Assembly (NCBI RefSeq): GCF_963924675.1
Contig: NC_089239.1
Span: 30,899,818-30,963,817, forward strand
Direction: 5' to 3'
DNA: 64,000 bases
From: Phocoena phocoena
Lineage: Eukaryota; Chordata; Mammalia; Artiodactyla; Phocoenidae
Positions 46,601-59,800 of this stretch are shown one piece after another. The notes under the pieces were generated by a model. It had not been told where the DNA came from. It made no database searches and was given only the letters and a program-made list of their open reading frames with translations. Within the stretch, counting starts at the first letter, position 1; the number at the start of each line of letters is the position of its first letter. The translations under genes were made by a program, and so were the position numbers.

Positions 46601-48479
46601 GGTGAAAGAAAGATAATGAGACTGTATAGGTATATACTCTTAGACAAAAAGAAAAGGAGATAGAAATTTTGATAAGTTTGACTTTTAGACTTGAGTGTCT
46701 CAAAATTGAATAGCCTGTTTGCAAGGGATAAGGAAATCTGGATATCAACTAGACCAACTTTATTACACTCATTATAAAACTGTCTGAAAGCACTCCTCCA
46801 GCATGTGGAGGACATACAACAAAATGAAACACAGCAGCTTGAGGGAAGTGACTTCCTAACCAAGAGAACACAGAATCAATGTGCCCAGAGTCGAGGAGTA
46901 CACACATATTAAGTCCCAAATTGGGATTGTTTGAAAAGGTTCTAGGGGCACTCAGCTTCTTATTCATTGCAGAGAAAATATAGTCTTCTTAGTGGTAAAC
47001 TGCTTTTACCTCAAAGCATAGTCATGTTCCGTGTGTTCTTTTTCTACGTGTGAAAATGATAGTAATTAAGGAACAGTGCATTTTATACACATTGGGAAAC
47101 ATGAAGTGATCCTATCAGTTTGATGTATTAACATTATACTTTAATAAATCTTAATGATTGAACATTTTAAGCTTACTTCCTGAGATAAATCTGACTTTTT
47201 GGCAAGTGTGGAAACCTGTTCAAGTAGCTCTCAGGAAGTGTAGGAAAGTGGGCTGTGTCTTCAAAGGTTTCCTTGACTAAGCCTGAGTTTCTGTGATTAG
47301 AGCTAGTTTTCCAAGCATCAGTTAAGGTCTCTTCAGTTTTCATGATAAAATGGAAACAACAAGGTGCCCAGAATCAATGACTGGTTTCCATTGCTTTTGG
47401 TTTGGATGTTAGGTAATAAAATAGGACAGAGTGGGAAACTGTGTAATTTGTTATTGCTTAATTGAGCAATATTTTTTAAGTAGTGTTAAAGGAAAAAATA
47501 AAAGAGTATAAAATGCAGAGAACAGTGATTCCTTCTGTTTGATTGACAGACTTGTGAAGATATACATCCACACATGTTGTTCCTATTCAACATTTTTTCA
47601 ACGTAGTAACAAGTAATTAAATGATACTTTAAAAATTTCTCTATTGCTGAGTTTTACTCTAAAAACTAGAACTTTCTGTTTTGGTTTTCCCACATTTGCG
47701 AAAACCAGGTTGGTCTCTATGTTTATGAGATTATGCTGTGTGAATAAAAACAACTTCTACAGATAGTGAGCTGGTGGAAAATTATTTCTGAACAATGAGT
47801 ACCGTATTATAATCACAAATGACAATCTCTTAACAAAAAATTTGGCTAAGATCAATGTGAGAACATGAAGATGAGTAATTTAAAAATTATTAAGTCCAAG
47901 CAGGCCAGTGTATAACACATTCTTGAGATGGTATTTAATCATTTGAACTTTCTGCTTTTAAATTATACTTCCGTTTAATACTGCCAAGGAGCACTTGGGG
48001 AATAGTTTTCATTTTAATTGAAAAATGTCATGTATATCCATGAACAAGCTATGTGAAATAAAACAATCCATTTAATTCCATAAAATTAATACCATGCAGA
48101 ACATTTTTATTTGCTTAAAGTTTGATGTCAAATGTATTACTTAAACAAAAAATAGTTTGTTTGAAAAGAATCTCATAAAGGAAGTTTTAGGGACTATGAA
48201 GGAGAAGGCTCTTGCTTCAAAGGCAGATTATGAAAAAAGTTAGGGAAGAATCTGCTACGTAAGATAAATAGATGGAATAACAAGAATGAGATGAGATATA
48301 AAAGATCTGAGAGGTAGGCTGGGTAGAACAATAGCTGAATGTGTATGTATATACACGCTCCTGTGTCTGTGTGTGTGTGTGTGAGTGCATGTGTGTGTTT
48401 AAGTGTAAAGAGATGTCCTAAAGTCCAGGAAGCACTGAAGATGCAATTTGGTACATTCAATGTCTAACTGTTCTTAGAT
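43617..48479. other. Long unassigned interval
   Basis: About 4.9 kb. 43640-44140 is C/T-rich and might be an old L2, and 44450-45110 is T-rich and transposon-like; neither can be assigned. A (GT)n tract is at 48361-48400. No gene supported; overlapping frames of about 90-117 codons have no recognisable domains. Confidence 0.4.
48361..48400. repeat. (TG)n microsatellite, interrupted
   Basis: TG-rich run with CT and AG interruptions. Confidence 0.9.
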
Positions 48480-49575
48480 AGCTTTACTGACGTGTCTTTT
48501 ATTTACTATAAATTAACTGAATTATAGAGCTGTGCAGGTGTCACCACAAGACACTTAAATTTTCCTCCTCACAGAAAGTTTCCTGGTGCCCATTAAATAC
48601 AACTCCTTACAGATCTGGTCTTGAAATCCTCACCCCCCACCCAGCCCCAGAAAGTACTGATCTGCTTCCTGTCTGTAAATTTGTCTTTTTTAGACTCTAC
48701 ATTAAATGGTATCATAAAATATGTAGTCTTCTGTGTCTCACTTTTTTCACTTAGTATAACGTTTTTGAGGTTCTTCTATTTTGTACCGTGTACCAGTAGT
48801 TTGTTTCTTTCAGTTGCTGGTTTTCCGTTGTATAGATATATCACGTTTTGTTCATCCATTCATCAGGTGATTGTAATTTTGGAGCATTTCCAGTTTATTT
48901 TTTTGGCTATTATGAATAATGCTCCAATCGACATTCACATGTGAGTGTCTACGTGGACATATGTTAGCATTTTCCTGAATAGATAGGGGTGGAGTTTCGA
49001 GTCCTGTGGCATTTGGAGCAACTGCCAAACTCTTTTCCAAAGTGGCTGCACCTTTTTACATCCCTACTGGCAATGAATGAAGGTCCCAGGTTCTCTACAT
49101 CCTTGCCAAGGCTTGTTACTGTCCATCCTTTTTTCCGTCCTGGAGGATATGCAGTGGTATCTCATTGTTGCTTTAATTTGCATTTCCCTAAAGATTAATG
49201 ATGCTGAATATTTTTTCTTGTGCTTTTTGGCCACTTGTGTATGTTGTTCGATGAAGTATCTATTCAAATCTTTTGCCCATATTTAATTGTTTTTGTCACT
49301 ATTATTGAGTTGTATTTTTTTATATTTCACATATTAGTCCTTTACCAGATGTACAATTTGCAAATATTTTCTCCTACTCTGAGACTTGCCTTTCTTGATA
49401 GTGTCTTTTGACACTATTTTAAGTGTCTTTTAAAATCGTTGATGAATTCCAATTTGTCAAGTTTTTAAACAAATGGATTGTGCTTTTGGCATGATGTCTA
49501 AGAATTCTTTGCTCAACCAAAGGACATGGAGGTTGTCTCCTACATTTTATTTTAGAAATTTTATAGTTTTTCTCT
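48480..49575 (-). repeat. Old L1 (L1M4/L1ME-like), minus strand
   Basis: The reverse complement of an old L1 3' UTR and ORF2 C-terminus. Blocks include 'ctattatgaataatgctcc', 'aactgccaaactcttttcca', 'ctcattgttgctttaatttg' and 'gcaaatattttctcctactc'. Heavily mutated with no long frame. Age is inferred from divergence. Confidence 0.85.
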
Positions 49576-50165
49576 TCCAGTTGTATTGAGATATACCTGA
49601 CGTACAGCACTGTATAAGCTTAAGGTGTCTGGCGTAAGGGTTTGACTTGCATACATCCTGAAACGAGCGTCACAATAAGTTTAGTGATCGTCCATCAGCT
49701 CATGTATTAATTAAAGAAGTAGAAAAGTTTCTTTGTGATGAGAACTCTTAGGATTTCCTCTCTTAACAACTTTCAAGCATAACAGACAGCGTGTTAATTA
49801 CACGGATCATGCTGCACGTTACTCCCTAGTATTTATTTATCGTATAACTTGGAGTTTGCAGTGCCTTTTGATGGGCTTCGTCCAGTTGCCCTCCCTCCAC
49901 CCTCCATCTCTGGTAACCACAAATCCGATCGCTTTCTCTCTCTCTCTTATTTTTTTTTAGGGTCTGCTCAAATCTTTTTCTCATTTTTAATTTGTTTTCT
50001 TATTGAGCTTTTAGGGCTCTTTATATATTCTGATATGTCCTTTATCAAATATGAATTTTTCAAATATTTTTCCCAGTATGTGTTTTTTTGCCTTTTTCTT
50101 CTTTTTCTTTTTTATTTGTTGAAACTCTTACATTTAGGTCTGTGGTTCATCTTAGAGGTAAGTTT
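49576..50165 (-). repeat. Second old L1M, internally deleted, minus strand
   Basis: Begins with an L1M 3' UTR read backwards ('ttgtattgagatatacctga', 'tttctttgtgatgagaactc', 'ctggtaaccacaaatccg') to about 49960. It then jumps to an ORF2 segment ('tttatatattctgatatgtc', 'tttcaaatatttttcccag') to about 50165. The intervening L1 sequence is missing, so an internal deletion is likely. Confidence 0.75.
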
Positions 50166-50319
50166 TCTATGATGGAAGGCCCTTAAGTTCTGTTTGTTGT
50201 TGCTGTGGTGGTGGTTGATGATGCCACAGAGGTCTATGGCTTTTATCTGAAGTTCAGGAGTTTGGCAAGCAAAAATGCTGTATGTCAATTATATCTCAAT
50301 AAAACTGGGCGGCGGGGAC

Positions 50320-50440
50320 CCTGCCAGCTGAGCCAGGCCAAATTACTGACCCACATAATTCTAAGCAAAGAAAACAACTGCTGCTTTAAGCCACTTAATT
50401 TGTGGTGGTTTGTTATGTAGTGCTTGATAGCTGAAACAAT
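50320..50440 (+). repeat. MaLR-type LTR 3' fragment
   Basis: 'ccagctgagccaggccaaat', 'tactgacccacataattcta', 'ctgctttaagccacttaatt' and 'ggtttgttatgtag' match the 3' end of an MLT1-type LTR. Short and truncated at its left side. Confidence 0.65.
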
Positions 50441-50617
50441 ATATCATATTCCCTTTACATTTTCTCTGTAAATAGTTATGCCTGAACAGGACATCTTGTA
50501 ACAGATGTTACAGGAATTTTTACTCTACTTCAAAATTCTTAAGCATATCTCATATCAAAAAGTATAGGCTTTCTGATCTTTTGTACAGATATATGTCTTT
50601 TGTATACTTTTTTGGTA

Positions 50618-51216
50618 CAGTAGTCCCTCCTTATCCACAGGGGATACATTCCAAGACTCCCAGTGATGCCTGAAATCAGAGCACCAAGCCCTGCATATAC
50701 TATGTGTTTCTCTATACACACGCACCTACAATAAAGTTAATTTATAAATTAGGCACAGCGAAAGACTAACAATAACTAATAGCAAATTATGACAATTATG
50801 ATTGTGAGTATTGCCTCTCTCTCTCACAAAATGTCTTATTGTTCTGTACTCACCCTTCGTCTTCTTGCGACCACGGGAGAGGAAGTGAGGTGAGTGACAC
50901 AGGCATTGTGATGCGGCATTAGGCTAGTACTGACCTTTGATGATACGTCAGGAGAACTAGCTGCTTCCAGTGATGCTGGATCATCAGCTGTGACCAAGTG
51001 GATGGTTGGATTGACGCGGTCGATGGCTGGGGATCCCAGGCAGGTCAGAGCTGGATGGAGAGAGATTTTATCATGTGACTCAGAACAGACACGCAATTTA
51101 AAACCCATGCACTGTTTACTTCTGGAATTTTCCATTTAATATTTTAGGACCACAGTTGACTGTGGGTAACTGAAACCTTGGAAATCAAAATTGCAGATAA
51201 GTGGGGAAGACTACTG
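50618..51216 (+). mobile_element. Tigger-like (pogo/TcMar) non-autonomous DNA transposon
   Basis: Terminal inverted repeats are visible: 'cagtagtccctccttatcc' at the left and, at the right, the complement ending 'ggggaagactactg'. A TA target duplication is at 50616-50617 and 51217-51218. The interior (about 560 bp) includes 'aattaggcacagcgaaagac' and 'tatttaggaccacagttgac'-type subterminal sequence, with no transposase frame. Such elements were moved in trans by Tigger transposase early in placental evolution. Confidence 0.85.
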
Positions 51217-51218
51217 TA

Positions 51219-52773
51219 TAGATATATAACTTTTGTATAGATCTTTTGAACTTGTGCTTATCAAGTTTGACATTTATGTCAAAGTTAGTGAAATCAGTAT
51301 TGCTCTTGTGGGATTGCATATGAGTTTTAAAGCTGTTGGCTGTAAATATATTAGATTCGTGTCTCAAGGTAACGTCTACCAAAGTGGCATTTTTTGCTTC
51401 TGTTGCCTGCAGTACCTCTTTGAGAAAAATGCAACTTTTTGGAAGAAGGGAAAAACTACTTTTCATTACAGATTCTTTAATCAACAGCAATCAACTCTGC
51501 CTTTTATAACCACTTGCAAAGAAAATGATTCTTAATTTCCCATTTCCAAAATTACCTAATGTAACAGATTTCTAATTATGTAACCGAAAAAGTAAACACC
51601 TTCTAATGGTTGCTCAGACATTAGGGTATATAGGTGTGATTACCAAATGTGTCTGTTTTCCTAGACACCAAATGCTAAATCTATTAGGATTGCCTGCTAT
51701 TCTTCTGAATGTTGAAGACTGTTTATGTAAATTGAAAAGCTCAATGTACAGACACATTTCTGTGACTTTCTCCCTCTTAAAAGTATAGACTTGATTAAAA
51801 AAAATAGAGCAAAAATGAAATTTTTAAATAAAATTCATGCATAGTTCAAATCTGTAATTTCTTCTTACACTGAATACAAGTTATTTTTGCTATAGTTACC
51901 TAAATAAAAATATGTCCATATAACTGTTAACAGAACATCATATTTTTAAGTTGTTTGAGGAACTATATCAAAGTTAAATTATCAAAGTCCAAAGTTAAAT
52001 TATCTACCGTAGTGCTTTACTATATAGCCACTTAGATTCTAGGAGCCCAACACTTATATAGAAGCTTGAAGAAGATTTGACAATTGATTATAAGAACACA
52101 TTTTAAAAATAGTGTAGCCCAATGAATATTACTTTTGTATTTAAAGTAGCAAGAATCTGAAAAGGCCATCCAATGGAAAATATGTGAAGTAAATATTTCT
52201 GATATTAATTCCTACTTGGAAACAGCTTTGGAGTAGGATTTGTTCAGTTATAATTTTGTTTCATCTTAGCATGTTTCTGGCCCAAGAAAATTTTTAATCT
52301 TGACAGATCATAGAGTAGAAAGATTCCTTTTGTATATAATGCAAATATTAGACACTTAGGGAAGTGGGTGGAGGAGGAGGGTTCAGACTGCAAGTTTCTT
52401 CATAATATTTCTCCCAAATGGACTCTGTAGAAACTGAAGAAGATTGAGTCTAAACCTGAGGTGTGGTCTTATTTGTCCTCAAAGATGTGATGGCTATATT
52501 TCTAGGCAGGTAATTTCACTGAAAAGGTTGGCTATCCTTTTATTTTAATCTGAATGAGTATGCTTTGTTTTTTTTAAAAAAATAAATATTCATTCTCCTT
52601 TTAGCGATCCCTCCGAAGTCAATCTAATTCTTCCTTTCAAAGGTTTTTCTGTGTTTGGGCTATTGTGAAGTTGTGGCTTTACTGACCTGCTGCTCTGCGG
52701 TAAGCGAGCTGGGAAATTGAAGGAAACTTGTAAAAAGGAAAGAGAATTTCCTCTTCCTTTCACCTGGAAGGTA
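51219..52773. other. Unassigned AT-rich sequence
   Basis: No gene or named repeat. A direct repeat 'caaagttaaattat' occurs at 51969-51982 and 51990-52003. Confidence 0.45.
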
Positions 52774-52930
52774 GCCGTTAAAGTGTGTTCCACAGACCAA
52801 GGGCATCTGCATCATTTGGAAGATTTCTCAAAATGCAGAATCTAGGGCCTCACCTAAGACCCACTGAATTTGAATCTGTACAATGACAAGATCCCCCATG
52901 TGACCCTAAAATTGACATGCACTACCCTAG
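52774..52930 (+). repeat. MER5-type (hAT-Charlie) MITE
   Basis: 'agtgtgttccacagaccaag', 'ggcatctgcatcatttgga', 'aaatgcagaatctagggcct' and 'cctaagacccactgaattt' match MER5A in order. A non-autonomous hAT transposon; the right end is degraded. Confidence 0.85.
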
Positions 52931-54599
52931 CAGAAAGCACTAGATAAAACCCACCAGCCTTCCCCTCTCCAGCGGCCCTCAGAAGGACCTCCCTCTTCTC
53001 TGGGGTACCACTAAGAAAAAAAAAAACGCAGAGGCAAGCAGCTCCGGCAGTTTGCTTCCACTAGGTCTGGCTTTGGGAAATAGTTTAATTTCCAGCCTTC
53101 TGTTTGCTCTTTGTCAAATGATCTAGTATTTTGTGACATACCTCTTGCGGGTTAGCATGCTACGACTCACTCTTAATTGTTAACACTGAGCCCAAATCAT
53201 TATTTAGGAAGAAAAAGTCTCCTTTACCCAGGGGACAAACATTCGCTTCACCAGCACACACTTATCCTAGTTTAACCCATGCCAATTAAATTAATCTAAT
53301 TTGTTTCAGTGTAAGCTACCATACACTAGACTGATACAAATACAGTTGCCACTGAAACAGATTCTTAGGTAAAAATAACAAATCATTAATATATTAGTTG
53401 ATTTACATATATTTTTCCAAAGGAAAAATTGTAATGAACTGCTATTCATTATAGTTAGAATACATCATGTCTTTAGTTAGTTAGCTTCTAGGAAACTACT
53501 TGAGATTACAGTATACTATAAACTTTCTCCTGCAGATATATAAAGATGTACATACTTAAATTTATCTTTCAAACTCAAGGAAGAATACTAAAAACAAACA
53601 TAAAATGTATTTTGATTTACAAATTTACAAAGCTCTTCACCCACATAAGTTCATTAAAATATGAAATCTATGCAACTTTCCATTTTATCCTTCTATCCTT
53701 ATCCTTTTATCCTTATCTTCCTTTCCATGCTATCCTTCGTAAACTGGCTCTTATTGTAGAGTTTGTAAATTTCTTTGAGATCTTTCATTTAAAGCAACAT
53801 AAAAGGGGGGTTATTGTCATTTATTATGCCATAGATACATCTAGGATAATTGTTTCATAATTGTTCCTGTATGTTGGTGTTCTAAGGGTTCAGGTTAAGG
53901 AAATAGCTGTGTTTCCGCATAATTCCTTCTCACTACATATGTTAAGTCCAGTATGTTCAGCCTGAGTTGACATAAGGTGCAGACACTGAGGCACCAGTTT
54001 ACCAGGGCTGATAATACTTAAGACTGATATTCTTATCTGATATCTCACTTTCAAGATATATGAGACATTGTAGCCTTTGGCATAAGAGCTCCAGATTACC
54101 TCTTAGCATCTAACATGATTTTAAATAGCTTAGTGACAAAAGGTGATAAACGATTGAGGATAAACATTGTAAAAGAGCTAAAACTGGTCCTGGGAGTAAC
54201 GTGAAAGGCATTTAAATACAAAGAAGTGTCACTTCTTTCAGAATAAAATCAAGGAAAGTTGAACACTCTTTTCCATGAAGTACCCTTTTATTTGATTGTG
54301 AGATGTATCTCAATCCCTGAACATACACATTTTTCCAATATTGGTAGTTAAAAACCCACCAAAACCAAAAGCTTAGGTATAATGACCAATCATTATTAAA
54401 TATCTAATAATAAGTAAATAATATAACAAATGTATAAGTAATGAATATTTAATAATGACTAATCATTATTAAATATTATTTTTAATGATGAATTTTTAAA
54501 TAATCAATAGGGCACTGAAATAAAAAGCGCTTTAATACTATGCCTCTATTAAATGAAGAACAACTAAAACCTCCTTAGCTGTATTTCTTTCTTCTCCTT
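52931..54599. other. Unassigned AT-rich sequence
   Basis: No supported gene. A 23-bp AT-rich direct repeat with a palindrome lies at 54381-54476. Confidence 0.45.
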
Positions 54600-54720
54600 T
54601 TTAAAATAAATATTTCTTGCATACCTATTACGTGTTAGATGCTGCATCAAGCTTTGAAAGGATAAAGACAAATAAAATGTACTTTATGCCATTGAAAATC
54701 CTAGAGTTCAGGAAGGTTGA
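54600..54720 (-). repeat. L2 LINE fragment, minus strand
   Basis: 'tgcatacctattacgtgtta' followed by a 'gctgcatcaag...ataaagacaaataaaatgt' block resembles the reversed L2 3' end. Diverged. Confidence 0.55.
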
Positions 54721-54894
54721 AGAAAAACCTTAGGAACTATAGATGTATTGTTTGGTTGAAGATGGAACTGCCTTACTAGTGAGCATGTCAAATTAATCTA
54801 TAGGAAGTTGAAAGCATAGTGATTAATATGGAATAATCATGATTCCATGTGAAAGAATGTCAAATCTTTATTTTAACGTCAAAATCCTATGAGA

Positions 54895-55170
54895 TTAATA
54901 TTTGTTCAACAAATATGTATGTTACCAAGTGCTATACTCTGTGCTGGGCTTCAGGGATATAGGGGAAACACGACAGACCTGGTTCCTGTTCTTATGGATC
55001 TTATGTTCTAGCAACAGAGTCAGATGGAAACGAACAAAACAGAAAAATAAGCACAGTAATCACAATTGGCAATAAGGCTGTATGCCACCGACAAGGGGCC
55101 ACGTGGGGTAAGTGAAGGAGAGATTCACTGAAGATTTGAAATTTTAGCTGGGACTTACGCCTAAGTTTAC
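54895..55170 (-). repeat. L2 LINE fragment, minus strand
   Basis: 'tgttcaacaaatatgtatgt', 'ctctgtgctgggcttcaggg', 'ggttcctgttcttatggatc' and 'ttatgttctagcaacagagt' match the reversed L2 3' region in order, followed by the weaker upstream part. Confidence 0.75.
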
Positions 55171-56239
55171 ACGCCCTCCTACATCTGGACTATGTTTACA
55201 TAAGATCACAAGCTGTTGTTTGTATCTGTTATTATCAGCTGAACTGAATTTGTGATGGGTATAGAAATCCTGTCTCTTCTCTTTTTTATCTTACTCTCTG
55301 GAAACATCTCTTTGTTACATACCAAACATTCTGTATATGTATAGCATTTAAGTTGAATGCATTCTTTATATATATATTTAAATTTCTTAGTGTGGGTGGC
55401 AGAGTGAAAAAGTTCTCCAATAAAGAGACAGTTCATTCCCCTCTAATTCCATGATGTGTGTTCTATATCACTATGTAACTTTAGGCAATCAAACAACTTC
55501 CAACTTGCATTATGTATGTATGTATGTATGTATCTATGTATGTATCTATCTAATCTCCTGATCCAGAGAAAGATGGTGGACTCTGACGATTTAGGGATCA
55601 CTTCTCACACCTCATTTTCCCCCCAGAACCTAGCACTGTGTTTACACATGATGCCAGTAACGGCTGAAGTTCACAGGACTTGGTTTCTTTCTGAAACCTC
55701 ATTCAATAGACTCTCTGTCTCTGTAACCAGCAGCCCAGTGTTAACTAACAAAACAAGACATTCCATAGGATATTAGGACATAAGGCAAGGAATTTGTTGA
55801 TGAGACCATCCATAATTACATGACTTTAATCCTTTAAAAGTACTTTAGATGCCAAAATGTATGATTTTTTTTTTCATATCTGAACAGGTATTGTGTTGGA
55901 GATTTGAGCATCTGAAGGTCTGATGGAATGATGGAAAGATCATTATGACCAATGATTAGTACTGAGACTATGAGAAACAAGCAAAAAGTGAGGATGAGGG
56001 AAAGAATATTTATTGTGAGGAACTTTGTTCTTATGAAATTGGCTATAGTTACTATGATAATTAACTATTAATGTGTTCTGCTCTAACAATAGTAAAGACT
56101 TGGCAATTTCTCTAAATCCTGTCTATATTTTCTAAAGGTGCTTCTAATAAGTCTCACTTTGTAGTGCTTTTTTGATCCCTTTGATCAACTTCCTGCCGCA
56201 GAAATTTGCTCTTTCTCCAATATTTACTATCTCACTGAC
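55171..56239. other. Unassigned sequence with a tetranucleotide repeat
   Basis: (GTAT)n/(CTAT)n tract at 55511-55553. No gene supported. Confidence 0.45.
55511..55553. repeat. (GTAT)n microsatellite with CTAT variants
   Basis: About ten tetranucleotide units, mostly GTAT with several CTAT. Confidence 0.93.
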
Positions 56240-56880
56240 GGCACCACCATCTGCATTGTAGCCCAGGAAACGTTATGAAGCTCCATCCTTGAACCTTCTT
56301 TCTCTACTACCCCGATGTCCAGATAATCTGAAATGCTGTCAATTCCGAGCATCTTTATCTTAAATTGGCTCATTCTTGATATCTTCCTCCATCACTACCT
56401 TTCTCTAGCTGAGCCCTTCTCTCTCTTCTAGGGGTTTTCTAATGGTGTCCCAGCCAAGACAAATCATTCCTTATATGGTCACTAGAATTATCGTTCTAAA
56501 TGCAGATGTGGCCATCCTTTCCTCCTCAAATACTTTCAATGACCTCACTTCCCTGAAGACAGTTAGGACCCTCCCCATGTAACTCGCAAGGCTCTCAGTG
56601 CTGTGGCTCCCTGATTCCACCCCAGTGTTTCCATCATCCCCTCTCCTCCTGCCTCCCCTCCACCTCCCAACATGTGCACACAGCACATGACCCTCTAGCG
56701 TCCGTCAAACCACTGTCCGTTCTATGCTCTCTCTTAACCTAGACCTTCTCATATCCTGCTACTTTTCCATTGAATGCTCCCTTCACTGCTCCCATTTACC
56801 CCTCCCTGTCCCTAGAACCAGAACTGGAGAACTTGTTTCTTTTATTGGAATTACCCAGTTACTCTTAAATTTACATCTTC
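56240..56880 (+). repeat. L2 LINE 3' region
   Basis: C/T-rich sequence whose order matches L2: 'ggttttctaatggtgtccc', 'gttctaaatgcagatgtggc', 'actttcaatgacctcacttc', 'actcgcaaggctctcagtg', then a degraded continuation. Diverged; no coding frame. Confidence 0.65.
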
Positions 56881-59800
56881 TCCCCTGAGGCTCAGTTTAT
56901 CCCCGCATGGTAAGGCTGCCTGAGGGTTGAACACTGCCTAGGTCACTGTTACAACCTGTAAAACGAGGATGTTTGACGATTGCTAAGTTAATCAGTATGA
57001 GAAACTTCTCACTGCAGATGGATTTAGAATTCCTTCCACACACACAACCCTGTGAAAACCAAGCAGAGTGCGTGTGATTGGGGGCGGACTCGGAGAGGTA
57101 AAGCATGTTAATTTCCAGTGAGATGGGTATCCTGATTTCCATGCGGTCTGCTCTGCATCAGGATGACTTGAAGACCTAGTATAGAAACCAAGGTCTAGCT
57201 CCTGGGCTGTTGTTATTCTAGCTAACGGCAGTGATCATACTGTTGCACTTTTACGGATATTTAATAAAAACTCAGAGAACAGCTTGCAAAAGGCAGTACT
57301 CATTCCTGCTGAGAGAAAAAGGGAAACAAGGGAATCATCTACTAAGCAACTTCAAATGTTTCCGCTGTAACCTTAAGAGCATAATTTTAACTTTTTGGCA
57401 CGGGGTGAGGTCGGCCTTAGTGTACTTTGAATTACGCATTATAACTGGAAAATTGGATGCAGAGGTAAAGGGGAGTTTCCTTTTCTCAAAAGTTGTTTAG
57501 CGAAGATACACAATCTGTGAACAAGAGTAATTTGGTGAGAACAATAGTGAAGTGTATACCTGGATAAATACTTGCTTTCCCATGTTCTAAAATACCAAAA
57601 GCTTACTTCCTTTAGGTTCCCACTTATATTTATTATTAATTTTATGTCATATTATTTTCATGTATTTTAAACTGCAGACTGGGTAATTGATTTTATTCAG
57701 GATATTTAGAAATCTAGGGGGTACCATTTAAAATAAGTACCTCTTGCCATGAATAGAATTTTAAAAATTACATTTGATTGTGAGGAAATTAGGGTGTACT
57801 CAAAGCTCCTAGCGTCTAAAAAACATGCTTAATTTCTAGTTTTAAGAAAGCGATGACAACTTTTCCTTTTTCATACTTCCAGATTCTTCAAGGGCCATTC
57901 AAGTCAATTGTTTGCTAATAATTGCATTGGCATTGTGCTGGCTTGAAGTGCGACCAAAGAGAAGCATGTTTCAGTATAGACTACCAAGCACGCTGTTAGC
58001 AATTTAGGCAAGTTAATGACTGATACTGCATTGGTATGATGGTAATCACTTTCAGGTCATCCAATAAGAACTGACTCCTAACCAAGACAAGAGTATAGTT
58101 AAAGAAAGATCATACGAAAGGATGATAGATACAGATTTACAGCAAAGAGTTTTTAACTGAAATCCAACTATCAGCAAGAGATTATCGGAAGGGATTTACT
58201 TGGGTAACCCGCCCCCCCCCATAATTTAGTGCTATTTTCCTTCTGAACATTACCTAACACATTTCAACTTCTGGAGTATGTAACCTGGGCTAGAAATCTC
58301 TCAGGAACCAGCTCCCTCACGATCTTTGTGGTATTTCCTGTTTGAGTCAGACTGGAAATATCCCTAACAGGCTCCGCTTTAGGGATTTAGCCCTTCGCTT
58401 CCACAAGTAAGAGAAACCAAGAGACAAAAGAAGCTGAAACAAGAGAAAGGCAGCCAAACCATGAGTTTTGATTGTTCAGAATCTCCTGCTTCATTTAAGG
58501 AGAAAGGTTTATGGATTGTCATCCTCAACCAGCCATTATATATAAAACAGTATTTAGATCCTTTCTTTGCCTACTAACTTAATGCATCACTGACTGTAGC
58601 TCCATTACAAAGTGCTTGAGTCAGTCAAGGTTTGGAAGATTTAGACAGAGACAAGTCTGGAGCTTCGTAAGCAGAACAAGGGTGACACAGCATCATAGCT
58701 GCATGAGCTATAAACCTGTGAAGAGAAGATGTTGACTGTCACGGGTTCATTTTTATCTTGCTGCAGAGGGCATTGGTGGTCAGTGATCTACTTTATTTTG
58801 CAGGACTATTAAAGGAATTCTTAACCATGTGTTGCCATTTTATTTAACAAGTAATGGTGCCCCTTTGAAGAGGACTTGTACATCCTGTTTGATACCTGAA
58901 CAAGTTAAGCCAGAACTGAAATATATTCTAATTTCTCACCTGGGCATAAAAATAAATAAGTAAATAAAAATAAATAGAAGGCCAGAAAAGAGGGGGAGAA
59001 AAAAGCAGCTGCCATTCAGGATTTATAAAGAATAGTTACATTTGACAGCTAAGATATATAATCACTTATCTTCGCTGCTGGTCAAAGAGAATTTCCTCTG
59101 GTTCTTTCTATTTGAATCCACCCAATAACGTATAAGGTGTTTTTCTATTAAGATAAAAAGGTAGTCTTATATGAAATTTAAATAATTTACATCCTAATTA
59201 GAAAATTTAGCTTGAAATGTAATGGTGATCATCACCTTATATTTCAATAATATTTCATTTCCCACACCTGCCTTCAAGGGCGGTTTCAATCATGAATAAC
59301 AGTTGGGGAGAAAAACGATAAACATTATGTATTATGTTTGCAGCAAAGGTCTTAGTGGTGATGATCCAAGCTGGAAAGAGGAACAACCGTCACTGCAGGG
59401 CTGGACCCGGTGGGGAGCCTGGAGTTCTGCCCTAACAATCCCGAACTCTGCAACTTTATATGCTCTTTGTGGTTTTAAAAAGACTTGATCTTTCTAATAT
59501 TACATTCTGAAAGCCAACCTAATAGATACTCTATTTCTGGAGAGCTTTGTAGCCAAAATGATGGAGAATTCTTGTGGCTGTTGCCGTGTTTCTCGGTGAA
59601 AGAGCAAAGCACAGCGTAGGTGTGGCTGATCTGCGTGAAGTGTGCATATCCACTGACAGTGGTGCCGGGGTGGAGCCTCCTTTATGCTGTAGGAGAGGAG
59701 AAGCATTCTTTCCAGCAGCTGGAAGGTGGCTCCGGGCTTTGCCATTGTGCTTGGTGTGAACCTGGGAAAGTCAGTGCAGAGTTTGGGGAAGGAAGGAGAG

